From positions 4,433,818-4,497,817 of the forward strand of contig NZ_CP010803.1 in NCBI RefSeq assembly GCF_000960975.1: DNA of 64,000 nucleotides, read 5' to 3'. This DNA is from Martelella endophytica. GTDB lineage: Bacteria > Pseudomonadota > Alphaproteobacteria > Rhizobiales > Rhizobiaceae. The position numbers were made by a program, and so were the translations under genes. Positions 16,106 to 24,479 of the stretch are shown in pieces. The notes under the pieces are model-generated. The model was not told the origin of the DNA and ran no database searches. It saw nothing but the letters and a program-made list of their open reading frames with translations. The stretch's first letter is position 1. Each line of letters opens with the position of its first letter.

Positions 16106-18337
16106 ATGAACAACCAGAGACAGGTCACCCGCCGCTCGAACTTCTTCCTGACCCGCGCCCTGCCCGCACTCACCCTCACGCTGATGGTTGGCCTTGGTGT
16201 CTTCGTCCTGCTGATCTGGGCGGGCAAGGAGACGGACGAAGCATCCCAGGAGCGCCAGGCGCGGCTCGTTCGTCTCGTGATTTCCCAGTTACAGACCGAT
16301 GTTGCCCACAGCCAGGAAAGCGCCACGGTTTGGGACGATGCCGTCGTCGAGGTCCGCGCTGGCAACGCCGCCTGGATCGACGACAATCTCGGCACATGGA
16401 TGCACGACTATTTCGGCTTCGACAGCGTCTATGTCCTGGATACTTCCGACAGGCCGATCTATGCCTTCACGGATGGCACCATTGCAAACCAGTTCGCCTA
16501 TGATGCCATCGAAAGCGAGGTCGCGCCGCTTGCCGAAGCGCTCCGGGCGAAACTGGCAGCCGGCGACGACAGCCAGGTGAACGATCAGGTTCTGACCCCC
16601 GGCATATCCGATCTGGCTGTTATCCGGGACCGTCCCGCCGTCGTCAGCGTCAAGCCGATCGTCCCCCATTCGCCTCTCGTGCAACAGGAAACGGGTGAGG
16701 AATATCTGCATGTCGCCATAAGGTTTCTCGATGGCAGCCTGATCGAGGAACTGCAGACCGACTACATGTTCGAGGACCTTCACTTTTCCTGGACCCCGGA
16801 CGGCTCGAACCAGCCCTTGACCACGGCGGAAAACACGATCATCGGCTATTTCGTCTGGCAACCATACCGCCCGGGCTCGGCGGTGATGACGCGGGTGATC
16901 CCGGTACTGACCGGAGTTCTGGCGGTCGCGCTCGTTTCGATCGCGGTTTTCCTGATCATCCATCACAACCGGTCGAAGAAGCTTGAGGAAAGCGAAGAGC
17001 GGATCCACTATCTGGCCATGCACGATCCGCTGACCGACCTCCCGAACAGGATGCATTTCAACGAGAGGGTTGATCGCCGACTGGCGGAACACCCCGAAAG
17101 CCCGCTCGCACTGCTCTACCTTGACCTTGATCGTTTCAAGCAGGTCAACGACACGCTCGGCCATCCGGCGGGCGACGCGCTGATCAGCGATTTCGCCAGA
17201 AGACTGAGGACGATCCTGCGCGAAGACGACCTTGTTGCCCGCATCGGCGGAGACGAGTTCTCCATCATGCTGAGCGGCAAGGGCGGCGAAGCGGAGATCG
17301 ACGCGCTCTGTCGACGCATCGTCGATGAAGCACGGGTCCCGTTTCAGATCGAAGGCAACACGGTTTTCGTCGGCGTCAGCATCGGAGCGGCCATCTGTCC
17401 CCGCGACGGCGATGACCGGGTCAACCTGCTGCGCAAGGCGGATGTCGCGCTTTATTATTCCAAGACCACCGGACGCGGCCGCTACTCCTTCTTTTCCGAC
17501 GCCATGGACGAAACGCTCGGTTTGCGGCGAAAGACGGAAATGGACCTCCGGCAGGCGCTTCTCGGCGAAAACCAGCTCTCGGTCTACTTCCAGCCGATCC
17601 AGTCTGCCCGTACGCAGCAGATTGTGGGCTGCGAGGCCCTGTTGCGCTGGCATCATCCAGAAATCGGATGGATTTCGCCTGAATTGTTCATTCCGATCGC
17701 TGAGGAGGCAGGACTGATCGAGGATCTCGGCCAGTTCGCCCTGCGCAAAGCATGCACAGCCGCGGCAAAATGGTCAGGTCTGTCGATCGCGGTCAATGTT
17801 TCGGGGGTCGAACTTGCCAACCCCGCCTATGCCGGCAAGGTCGAACAGATCCTGGTTGCGACCGGGCTCCCGCCGGCCCGTCTCGAACTCGAAATCACCG
17901 AATCCGTGGCAACCAACGAGGACAGTGCCGCAGCCGCCAATCTGAGCGCGCTTCGCGATCTCGGCGTGCGGATAGCCATTGATGATTTCGGCACCGGCTT
18001 CTCCTCGCTCGGACGCCTGCAATCTCTCAATATCGACAGGATCAAGATCGACAGAAGCTTTGTTCAGGCGCTTGAAGGCAGGGGCGATGACGAGGCCATC
18101 ATTCGCGCGATCGTCGATATCGCCCATGCCAAAGGGCTGCAAACCACTGCCGAAGGGGTGGAAACCCCGGAACAGGACAGAACCCTGACCAGAATGCACT
18201 GCGACGATCTGCAGGGCTTTCTCTACGGCCGACCAATGCCGCTGCAGGACATCAACAGAAAACTGGGTCTCGCATTTGAAGCCCCGAAACGGGACTCTGG
18301 CCTGGCAATGATGCCGGGGAGCGGCGCCAAGGACTAA
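16106..18337 (+). CDS. CHASE4-GGDEF-EAL cyclic-di-GMP signalling protein
   Basis: Bifunctional cyclic-di-GMP protein, 743 residues. A membrane helix (TLTLMVGLGVFVLLIW) begins near residue 20, then a periplasmic CHASE4 sensor with ATVWDDAV and MHDYFGFDSVYVLD, and a second helix (VLAVALVSIAVFLII) near 275. The GGDEF domain has an intact RIGGDEFS and, five residues upstream of it, REDD, a product-binding I-site. The EAL domain has CEALLRW, DDFGTGFSSL and EGVETPEQ, so a phosphodiesterase role is likely too. The ATG at 16106 is preferred to an upstream one at 16037 because those 23 codons lack the GC-rich third positions of the rest. Confidence 0.92.
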   Translation: MNNQRQVTRRSNFFLTRALPALTLTLMVGLGVFVLLIWAGKETDEASQERQARLVRLVISQLQTDVAHSQESATVWDDAVVEVRAGNAAWIDDNLGTWMHDYFGFDSVYVLDTSDRPIYAFTDGTIANQFAYDAIESEVAPLAEALRAKLAAGDDSQVNDQVLTPGISDLAVIRDRPAVVSVKPIVPHSPLVQQETGEEYLHVAIRFLDGSLIEELQTDYMFEDLHFSWTPDGSNQPLTTAENTIIGYFVWQPYRPGSAVMTRVIPVLTGVLAVALVSIAVFLIIHHNRSKKLEESEERIHYLAMHDPLTDLPNRMHFNERVDRRLAEHPESPLALLYLDLDRFKQVNDTLGHPAGDALISDFARRLRTILREDDLVARIGGDEFSIMLSGKGGEAEIDALCRRIVDEARVPFQIEGNTVFVGVSIGAAICPRDGDDRVNLLRKADVALYYSKTTGRGRYSFFSDAMDETLGLRRKTEMDLRQALLGENQLSVYFQPIQSARTQQIVGCEALLRWHHPEIGWISPELFIPIAEEAGLIEDLGQFALRKACTAAAKWSGLSIAVNVSGVELANPAYAGKVEQILVATGLPPARLELEITESVATNEDSAAAANLSALRDLGVRIAIDDFGTGFSSLGRLQSLNIDRIKIDRSFVQALEGRGDDEAIIRAIVDIAHAKGLQTTAEGVETPEQDRTLTRMHCDDLQGFLYGRPMPLQDINRKLGLAFEAPKRDSGLAMMPGSGAKD

Positions 18338-18395
18338 CGCCCTTCCGAAAACGCGGCGTCGCTCTGCCTGTTTATCCTGCCGCGATTGCCCCCGC

Positions 18396-18836
18396 TCAGG
18401 CCGCGGCCACCTTCGCCAGCGCTGCCAGCGCCTCGACGCAGGCGGCGGCGGCCTCGCGGCCCTTGTTGTGGCTGTCGTCAGCGCAACGGGCGAAGGCCTG
18501 CTCGGCGGTATAGGTGGTGAGGATGCCGAAGGTGACCGGGATTTCGGTATCGAGCGAAACCTGCATCAGTCCGTGGGCGGCGGCTTCCGAGATATATTCG
18601 AAATGGGCCGTCTCCCCCTTGATCACCGCGCCGATGCAGACAACGCCGGCGAACTTGCCGGTATGCGCCAGCTTCTTGGCAACGAGCGGAATCTCGAAGG
18701 CCCCGGGCACGTCGAAGATGTCGGCCTCGGCAACCGGCGCGCCGCGCTCGGCAAGCTCGGCCTTGGCGCCGTTCAGAAGGCCGGTCGTGACCTTTTCATT
18801 GAAACGGGAGATGACGATAGCGATGCGATGGGACAC
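18396..18836 (-). CDS. ribH: 6,7-dimethyl-8-ribityllumazine synthase
   Basis: Penultimate enzyme of riboflavin synthesis, condensing the pyrimidine and butanone-phosphate precursors; 146 residues. The family core is visible: AIVISRFNEKVT at the N-terminus, VPGAFEIPLVAKKL near 43-56, GAVIKGETAHFEYIS near 69-83 with the catalytic His, and GILTTYTAEQAFARC. It begins with GTG preceded by AAAGGA. It is the last gene of the ribD-ribBA-ribH set, 22 nt after ribBA. Confidence 0.95.
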   Translation of the reverse strand: MSHRIAIVISRFNEKVTTGLLNGAKAELAERGAPVAEADIFDVPGAFEIPLVAKKLAHTGKFAGVVCIGAVIKGETAHFEYISEAAAHGLMQVSLDTEIPVTFGILTTYTAEQAFARCADDSHNKGREAAAACVEALAALAKVAAA

Positions 18837-18858
18837 GCATTTTCCTTTCAGAGGCTGT

Positions 18859-20073
18859 TCAAAGCGGCAGGATATGACCGAACTTCTCGCGCTTGGTGGC
18901 GAGGTAGGTCTCGTTGAATGGGTTGGTGGCGGTGATCAGCGGCAGGCGCTTCTCCACGGTGATGCCGCAGCGAGCCAGCGCCTCGGGCTTGTCCGGATTG
19001 TTGGAGAGAAGCTGCAGGCGGGTGATGCCCAGGCTCTTGAGGATATGGGCGGCAACGTAGTATTCGCGGGCATCCGCCGGCAGGCCGAGCGCCAGATTGG
19101 CGGCATGGGTGTCGAGGCCCTTCTCCTGCAGGCCATAGGCGCGGATCTTGTTGGCAAGACCGATGCCACGGCCTTCCTGGCCCTTCAGATAGACGACCAC
19201 GCCGCCCTTCTCGCCGATGAGCGCCATGCTTTCGCGCAACTGGTCGCCGCAATCGCATTTCAGCGAGCCGAAAACGTCGCCGGTCAGGCATTCGGAATGG
19301 ACGCGCACCAGTGGATTGTCGGAAAGCGGGCCCTTCACCAGCGCGATGTGCTCGACACCGTCGATCAGGCTCTCGAAGGCGTGCGCGGCGAAGCCGGCGA
19401 CCTTGGTCGGCAGCGACGCCTGCGCCACTTCCTTCACCAGGATTTCGGTGCGCATGCGATATTCGGCAAGTTCGCGGATCGTTAGTAGCGGCAGGTCATG
19501 TTCGGCGGCAAAGCGGGCGAGATCGTCGCGGCGCGCCATCTCGCCATCATCGCGCATCACCTCGCAGATGACGGCCGCCGGATTGAGGCCGGCAAGCCGC
19601 GCAAGATCAACAGCGCCTTCGGTATGGCCGTCGCGGGCCAGCACCCCACCCTCGGCCGCCCGAAGGGGAAACATGTGGCCGGGGGAAACGATATCGGCGG
19701 ATTTCGCGCCGGGGTTCGCGGCTGCAGCGACCGTGCGGGCGCGTTCCGCGGCCGAGATCCCGGTGGTGATCCCTTCGGCAGCTTCGATCGAGATCGTGAA
19801 CGCGGTGGAATGGCGGGCGCGGTTGCTCGCCACCATCGGCGGCAGGCCGAGCCTGTCGACCTGTTCGCCCGTCAGCGTCAGGCAGATGAGGCCGCGGGCA
19901 TGCTTTGCCATGAAGTTGATCGCGGCAGGCGTCGCAAAGTCTGCGGCGACGACCACATCGCCCTCGTTTTCGCGGGCCTCGTCATCGATCAGCACCACCA
20001 TACCGCCGGTGCGGAGCTTCTCGAGCGCCTGTTCAACGGGAGCTGCGGAAAGATTGCGTTGCATCATTGTCAT
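18859..20073 (-). CDS. ribBA: Bifunctional DHBP synthase / GTP cyclohydrolase II
   Basis: 404 residues that fuse two early riboflavin steps. The N-terminal RibB part makes 3,4-dihydroxy-2-butanone 4-phosphate and has VLIDDEARENEGDVV near 28 and RARHSTAF near 85. The C-terminal RibA part opens GTP; it has the zinc ligands SEC...KCDCG and GQEGRGIGLANKIRAYGLQEKG near 303-324. In the RibA loop DTHAAN stands where relatives often have DTxxAN with an acidic residue. The start lies in an ATGA overlap with ribD, so the two are coupled. Confidence 0.95.
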   Translation of the reverse strand: MTMMQRNLSAAPVEQALEKLRTGGMVVLIDDEARENEGDVVVAADFATPAAINFMAKHARGLICLTLTGEQVDRLGLPPMVASNRARHSTAFTISIEAAEGITTGISAAERARTVAAAANPGAKSADIVSPGHMFPLRAAEGGVLARDGHTEGAVDLARLAGLNPAAVICEVMRDDGEMARRDDLARFAAEHDLPLLTIRELAEYRMRTEILVKEVAQASLPTKVAGFAAHAFESLIDGVEHIALVKGPLSDNPLVRVHSECLTGDVFGSLKCDCGDQLRESMALIGEKGGVVVYLKGQEGRGIGLANKIRAYGLQEKGLDTHAANLALGLPADAREYYVAAHILKSLGITRLQLLSNNPDKPEALARCGITVEKRLPLITATNPFNETYLATKREKFGHILPL

Positions 20074-21101
20074 TGCCGTTCTCCGGGCTGTTCTCCGGCG
20101 CCATTCAGGGCATCGAATTCTGGGATTGCGTGGCTGATCCTGACGCGATCGGGTTCCCCCTTGGTAATCAGGACATGTTCATCGACGAGCCCGGCACCGA
20201 ACATGGCGCGGGTGATGGCAGGGCCGGCCTCGACCAGCACTTCCAGCACGCCCTCAGCGCCGAGACGATCAAGCGCGTCATCAAGGTTGACAGCGCGGAA
20301 GACATCGAAGCCGCGCTGGGTGGCCTCCTCGACGTAGCGCTCAGGCACGCGTTTGCGCCGATCAAGGAGCACCAGAAAGCGCTTCTTGCCTGGAAAATCA
20401 GCGACCAGGCGAACGGTGAAGGCGGGATCATCGGCGAGCACGGTGCCGGAGCCGGTGAGGATTGCATCGGCGCGGCGGCGAAACTGGTGGGCAAGCCGCA
20501 GCGATGCTTCGGAGGTGAAGGTCTTTTGGCCGGGCGGCGGGATCATCCGTCCACCTTCATCGACCGCCTGCTTCAGGGTCACCCAGGGCCGGCCGGTCAG
20601 CACGAGCTTGGAAAACGGCGCAATGAGCCGCCGGGCGGAAAGCGCAAGGCGGGTGTCCGCTGCGTTTCTGCTCTGCTCGGGCCAGACGATATCGAGCCCG
20701 GCTTCCGCCAGAAGCGCGGCACCGCCGCCCCTGACGGATGGGTTCGGATCAGCGGCTGCAATGACCACGCGGCGAGCGGGCGTCTTCAGGATCGCCTCCG
20801 CACAGGGCGGGGTTCGGCCATGGTGATTGCAGGGCTCTAGCGTGACGACGACCGTGTGGATCAGGTCTTCGACGTTGCGCATCCGCGCTTCGGCGATGGC
20901 GGCGGCCTCGGCATGCGGCGCCCCGGCCTTCAGGTGATAGCCTTCGGCAAGCACAGCGCCATCCGCATCAAGCAGCACGCAACCGACCGGCGGATTGGGC
21001 GCGGTCGCGCCGACAAGACGCGAAGCGCCCTCGATCGCACGCGCCAGCGCGGCGCGTTCGGCTGCCGATATCAGCAAGTCTCTGGCGGGAAGAATGCCCA
21101 T
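20070..21101 (-). CDS. ribD: Riboflavin biosynthesis deaminase/reductase RibD
   Basis: 343 residues, bifunctional. The N-terminal deaminase has the zinc motifs HAEAAAIAEA near 63 and PCNHHGRTPPC near 92-102. The C-terminal reductase begins near 150 (KLVLTGRPWVTLKQAVDEGGR) and includes LTGSGTVLADDP. Reads first in the operon, 101 nt after an FMN riboswitch. ribE (riboflavin synthase) is not between ribD and ribBA here, so it must lie elsewhere. Confidence 0.95.
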   Translation of the reverse strand: MGILPARDLLISAAERAALARAIEGASRLVGATAPNPPVGCVLLDADGAVLAEGYHLKAGAPHAEAAAIAEARMRNVEDLIHTVVVTLEPCNHHGRTPPCAEAILKTPARRVVIAAADPNPSVRGGGAALLAEAGLDIVWPEQSRNAADTRLALSARRLIAPFSKLVLTGRPWVTLKQAVDEGGRMIPPPGQKTFTSEASLRLAHQFRRRADAILTGSGTVLADDPAFTVRLVADFPGKKRFLVLLDRRKRVPERYVEEATQRGFDVFRAVNLDDALDRLGAEGVLEVLVEAGPAITRAMFGAGLVDEHVLITKGEPDRVRISHAIPEFDALNGAGEQPGERQ

Positions 21102-21201
21102 GCCATTTCGCCTCGTTTCAACAACAAGACGCCAGCAGGGCGAAAGCGGAAAGAATGACGCACCGCCCCTTCAAAAGGTGCAGTTCGCCTGTCATTGCGC
21201 C

Positions 21202-21370
21202 TGTTCTCTTCCATCCGGACTATACCGTCGGCTCCGGAATCACACCGGATCTGCTGACCCTCTTCTTCGGCAAGAACTGTCCTGCGATCGAAAGAGGCGC
21301 TCGCGGGCTGATGCTCCAGAGGAGCAATTACCGCCGGTGGGGAATTTCACCCCGCCCTGAGAACGTCACC
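21202..21370 (-). promoter_or_regulatory. FMN riboswitch (RFN element)
   Basis: The minus strand carries the conserved RFN order: a GGTGACGTTCTCAGGGCGGG-type opening at 21370-21351, GAAATTCCCCACCGGCGGT at 21346-21328, AGCCCGCGAGCGCC near 21312, GGTCAGCAGATCCGGTGTGA near 21262-21243, and the closing CCGGATGGAAGAGAACAGG down to 21202. It binds FMN and should turn down ribD-ribBA-ribH when flavin is plentiful. No T-run terminator is clear downstream, so the effect may be on translation. Confidence 0.95.
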
Positions 21371-21394
21371 GGCCGTTGGTCGACCGGTGAGGTA

Positions 21395-21423
21395 AATCTA
21401 GGTTTCGCATTTGCAAAAGACAA
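21395..21423 (-). promoter_or_regulatory. Sigma-70-like promoter of the riboflavin operon
   Basis: On the minus strand TTGTCT (21423-21418) and TAGATT (21400-21395) are separated by 17 bp. Transcription would begin near 21388, about 18 nt before the riboswitch, the usual spacing for such leaders. Confidence 0.6.
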
Positions 21424-21474
21424 GTCTGTTTTTATCACCGGCCGGTGCGCTTTCGACAGACACAGTGTCCACCA

Positions 21475-21831
21475 TCAGGCGTCGAGGCCGAAAATCGGGC
21501 TGAAACCGCCATAGATCATCCGCTTGCCGTCAAACGGCATGTCGGCCGGGCCCGGCATGTCCTCGTCCTTCATCATCGCCTCCCAGGCCTTGTTGCGGGC
21601 ATCCTTGTCCGGCCAGATAACCCAGGAGAACACCACGGTTTCATCCGCCTCACGCTTCACGGCCATGGGGAACGAGGTGACCGCGCCTTCCGGCACGTCC
21701 TCGCCCCAGCACTCGACGTAGTCGATCGCACCAAGTTCCTTGAACTTTTTCGCCGCCTTTGCACATAATTCGACATAAGCCTGCTTGTTTTCCGTGGGAA
21801 CAGCGACCAGAAACCCGTCTACATAAGCCAT
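21475..21831 (-). CDS. DUF1428 family protein
   Basis: 118-residue small protein of the DUF1428 (YbaA-like) family, with the opening YVDGFLVAVPTENKQAY and the central ECWGEDVPEGAVTSFP, and PFDGKRMIYGGF near the C-terminus. The family is related to dimeric alpha-beta barrels; its function is not known. RBS GGAGGG precedes the ATG. It is divergent from a marR gene with a perfect palindrome between them, which suggests it is controlled by that MarR protein. Confidence 0.85.
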   Translation of the reverse strand: MAYVDGFLVAVPTENKQAYVELCAKAAKKFKELGAIDYVECWGEDVPEGAVTSFPMAVKREADETVVFSWVIWPDKDARNKAWEAMMKDEDMPGPADMPFDGKRMIYGGFSPIFGLDA

Positions 21832-21873
21832 AAAACCCTCCGATATCTTGACTTAAAGCCTTGAGCCTTTTAG

Positions 21874-21885
21874 GTTGATATCAAC
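21874..21885. promoter_or_regulatory. MarR-type palindromic operator
   Basis: GTTGATATCAAC is a perfect 12-bp palindrome in the 63-bp spacer between the DUF1428 gene and marR, 9 nt before the marR ATG. MarR proteins bind short palindromes of this kind, often autoregulating. Confidence 0.65.
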
Positions 21886-21894
21886 ATAATAGGC

Positions 21895-22365
21895 ATGGAT
21901 ATGCGCGAGAGTCTACCCATAGACGTCACACTGGAAGTGCGGGACCGCTGCCTTTGTCTTCACATGCAGCGTGCCTCGCGGGCCGTCGGACGCTTTTTCG
22001 ACGATGCCCTCAGGCCTCTCGGTCTCACCAATGGCCAATATTCGCTTCTCGTATCGCTGAACCGGCCCGAGCCGCCGCGGGTTGCCGAGGTCGCCCACGT
22101 GCTGGCCATGGACCGCACGACCTTGACGGCGTCGGTCAAGCCGCTCGAGCGACGGGGACTGATGCGGACATTTCAGGACAGTAAGGACAAGCGCGTCCGG
22201 CGGCTGGCGCTCACCGATGAGGGGCTCGATCTTCTGGAGCGTGCCGTGCCGGTGTGGCGCGAAACCCACGATCGGCTTGACAGCGTTGTCGGCTCGGACC
22301 TCGAGCGGCTGCGCCAGAACCTCCTGGCGCTGACCTTCGCCCTGCCCGACGGCGAAGACGAGTAG
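21895..22365 (+). CDS. MarR-family transcriptional regulator
   Basis: 156 residues with a winged helix typical of MarR: NGQYSLLVSLNRPEPPRVAEVA near 44-65, the recognition region DRTTLTASVKPLERRGLMRT near 72-91, and the wing DSKDKRVRRLALTDEG. Terminal helices for dimer formation lie at both ends. Two in-frame ATGs (21895, 21901) are possible; no strong ribosome site separates them. It probably represses the divergent DUF1428 gene and itself, and senses an unknown ligand. Confidence 0.9.
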   Translation: MDMRESLPIDVTLEVRDRCLCLHMQRASRAVGRFFDDALRPLGLTNGQYSLLVSLNRPEPPRVAEVAHVLAMDRTTLTASVKPLERRGLMRTFQDSKDKRVRRLALTDEGLDLLERAVPVWRETHDRLDSVVGSDLERLRQNLLALTFALPDGEDE

Positions 22366-22368
22366 ACG

Positions 22369-22391
22369 CCGCGCTGTGTTGCAGCGCGGCA
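22369..22391. terminator. Bidirectional hairpin between marR and uxuA
   Basis: GCCGCGCTG and CAGCGCGGC form a perfect 9-bp stem with a 5-nt loop between two convergent genes. It lacks a long T-run on either side, so termination is likely but not certain. Confidence 0.6.
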
Positions 22392-22404
22392 CCTGTTTGC
22401 ATGA

Positions 22405-23601
22405 TCAGCGGCTCAGCGCCGTCATCACGCCGCGCAGCTCGGCAAGCCCCTTGAGGCGGCCGATCGCCGGATAGCCGGGCTGGGCCTTGCGGTTCTGGTC
22501 ATCAAGAATATCGAGACCGTGATCGGGCCGGAAGGGAATGTTCCAGTCGGCCCGGCCAGCATCGCGGCGGCGCTTTTCTTCCTTCAGCGCGGCCGCCACC
22601 AGCGCCACCATGTCGGTGTCGCCACCGAGGTGCTCCGACTCGTAGAAGGAACCCTTGATATCCCCGGTCTCGCGGTGAACGTTGCGAAGATGCAGGAAGT
22701 GGACGCGATCACCGAGACGCTCCATCATCCCCGGCAGATCGTTGTCCGGCCGGGCGCCGAGCGAGCCGGAGCAGAGCGTGATGCCGTTTGCCGGCACATC
22801 GACGGCATCCATCAGCGCCTTGTAATCGGCTTCCGTCGACATCACCCGCGGCAGGCCGAGAAGGCCGAAGGGCGGATCATCGGGGTGGCAGCACATCCGG
22901 ATGCCGACCTCTTCGGCAACCGGCACGACCTCTTCAAGGAAATCGACGAAATGGGCAAAGAGTCCTTCCGCCGAGATCGAGGCATATTCGGCGAGATGCT
23001 GCCGTACATCCTCAAGCGTGAAGTTCTCGGCCGCACCCGGCAGGCCGAACACGAGGTTTGTGGTCAGAAGCTGCTGGCGCGCCTCATCCATTGCGGAAAA
23101 GCGGCGAGCGGCCTCTTCGCGCACGGCTTCCGAGAAATCCTCGGCGGCGCCATCGCGCTTCAGGATGTGGATGTCGAAGGCAGCGAAATCGGCATAGTCG
23201 AAGCGCATGCAGGTCGCGCCGGTTTTCAGCCGGTAGGCTAGATCGGTGCGGGTCCAGTCCAGCACCGGCATGAAGTTGTAGCAGACGACCTCGATGCCGG
23301 CCTCGGAAAGGTTTCGCAGGCTGACCTTGTAGTTCTCGATATGGGTGCGCCAGTCGCCCTTCTGCTTCTTGATGTCTTCCGACACCGGGAGGCTTTCAAC
23401 CACCTCCCATTTCAGCCCGGACTCACCGCCGTCTTTCATGACGGCAAGCTCGGCCTGCCGTTTGGCGATTTCTTCGGGCGTCCACACCACGCCGGTCGGG
23501 ACGTGGTGGAGCGCGGTGACGACGCCTTCCACGCCGGCCTGCAGCATGTCATCGATCGACACGCGGTCTACGGGTCCGAACCAGCGCCAGGTCTGCCTCA
23601 T
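22405..23601 (-). CDS. uxuA: Mannonate dehydratase
   Basis: 398-residue enzyme that dehydrates D-mannonate to 2-keto-3-deoxygluconate in glucuronate breakdown. Opening RQTWRWFGPVDRVSIDDMLQAG and later NYKVSLRNLSEAGIEVVCYNFMPVLDWTRTDL are diagnostic in two pieces. Metal-site segments CCHPDDPPF near 261, LCSGSLGA near 302 and HLRNV near 330 are intact. The start at 23601 has GGGAGAGAG just before it. It is divergent from a GntR regulator next to a TRAP transporter, forming a hexuronate-use module; uxuB (mannonate oxidoreductase) is not in view. Confidence 0.96.
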   Translation of the reverse strand: MRQTWRWFGPVDRVSIDDMLQAGVEGVVTALHHVPTGVVWTPEEIAKRQAELAVMKDGGESGLKWEVVESLPVSEDIKKQKGDWRTHIENYKVSLRNLSEAGIEVVCYNFMPVLDWTRTDLAYRLKTGATCMRFDYADFAAFDIHILKRDGAAEDFSEAVREEAARRFSAMDEARQQLLTTNLVFGLPGAAENFTLEDVRQHLAEYASISAEGLFAHFVDFLEEVVPVAEEVGIRMCCHPDDPPFGLLGLPRVMSTEADYKALMDAVDVPANGITLCSGSLGARPDNDLPGMMERLGDRVHFLHLRNVHRETGDIKGSFYESEHLGGDTDMVALVAAALKEEKRRRDAGRADWNIPFRPDHGLDILDDQNRKAQPGYPAIGRLKGLAELRGVMTALSR

Positions 23602-23747
23602 TTTCTCTCTCCCTGAATATGCTCTTTGAATGCGGACGGATGGGATGAATACGCTATGCCCCATAGTCGAAATTCGTACCAGTTATTTTCGCTGTTGACT
23701 AGTATGGAAGTATGGTGCAAGCTTGTTTTTGTCGGGAGGACGAAGCC

Positions 23748-24443
23748 ATGCTGCCAGATACGATCGCAACCTCAATTTCGCCGGGTGCACCGGTCGGGTC
23801 GCAATTGCACGGCATTCTGCGTGACCTCATTCTCCGCAACGATCTGCCGCCCGGCACGCGCCTGTCCGAATCCGAGCTTGCCGCCCGGTTCGCCGTCAGC
23901 CGCCAGCCGGTGCGCGAAGCCTTCATCAAGCTATCCGAAGAGGGGCTTCTCGAAGTGCGTCCGCAACGCGGCACCTTCGTGCGCCGGATTTCGCAGGCAG
24001 CCGTCATGGATGCCCGCTTCGTGCGTGAAGCGATCGAGGCGGACATCGTCAAGCTTCTGGCGGAAAAGGCGGACCAGGGCCTTGTGCGTGAGCTTCGTCA
24101 GCAGCTGGCCGAACAGCGCGAAGCGGCCCGCACCGATGCCAGCCGCTTCATCAAACTCGACGAACTGTTCCACAAATCGCTGGCCGATGCGGCCGGCAAG
24201 GGCAGAGCCTGGATGCTGATCGAAGGGCTGAAGGTGCAGATGGACCGTGTCCGATATCTGAGCCTTCTGCGCTTTCCGATGGTCAAGCTGACCGACCAGC
24301 ACGAAGCCATCGTCGATGCCATCGGCAACGGCGATCAGCACGCGGCGGAAATGGCCGTGCGCGGACATTTGCGCGAAATCCTCAGTGATCTTCCGGCCAT
24401 TTTCGAGGACCGGCCGGAATTCTTTGAAGAGCCGGGGCGATAA
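23748..24443 (+). CDS. GntR-family regulator, FCD type, of the hexuronate module
   Basis: 231 residues. The winged helix spans about 10-75 (LHGILRDLILRNDLPPGTRL, ESELAARFAVSRQPVREAF) and the FCD sensor with metal-binding His residues follows (LDELFHKSLADAAG; DQHEAIVDAI; VRGHLREIL). Start selected by GGGAGGA at 23734-23740. It sits between uxuA and the TRAP genes, divergent from the former and co-directional with the latter, so it likely represses both until a hexuronate-derived inducer is present (inference). Confidence 0.9.
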   Translation: MLPDTIATSISPGAPVGSQLHGILRDLILRNDLPPGTRLSESELAARFAVSRQPVREAFIKLSEEGLLEVRPQRGTFVRRISQAAVMDARFVREAIEADIVKLLAEKADQGLVRELRQQLAEQREAARTDASRFIKLDELFHKSLADAAGKGRAWMLIEGLKVQMDRVRYLSLLRFPMVKLTDQHEAIVDAIGNGDQHAAEMAVRGHLREILSDLPAIFEDRPEFFEEPGR

Positions 24444-24479
24444 GCCCCAACACTTGAACCGTCTGAATGGGAGGACGTC

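Noticed and set aside
16289..17656. A 455-codon minus-strand frame across the GGDEF-EAL gene
   Set aside because: The plus-strand protein has complete CHASE4, GGDEF and EAL motifs; the antisense frame has none.
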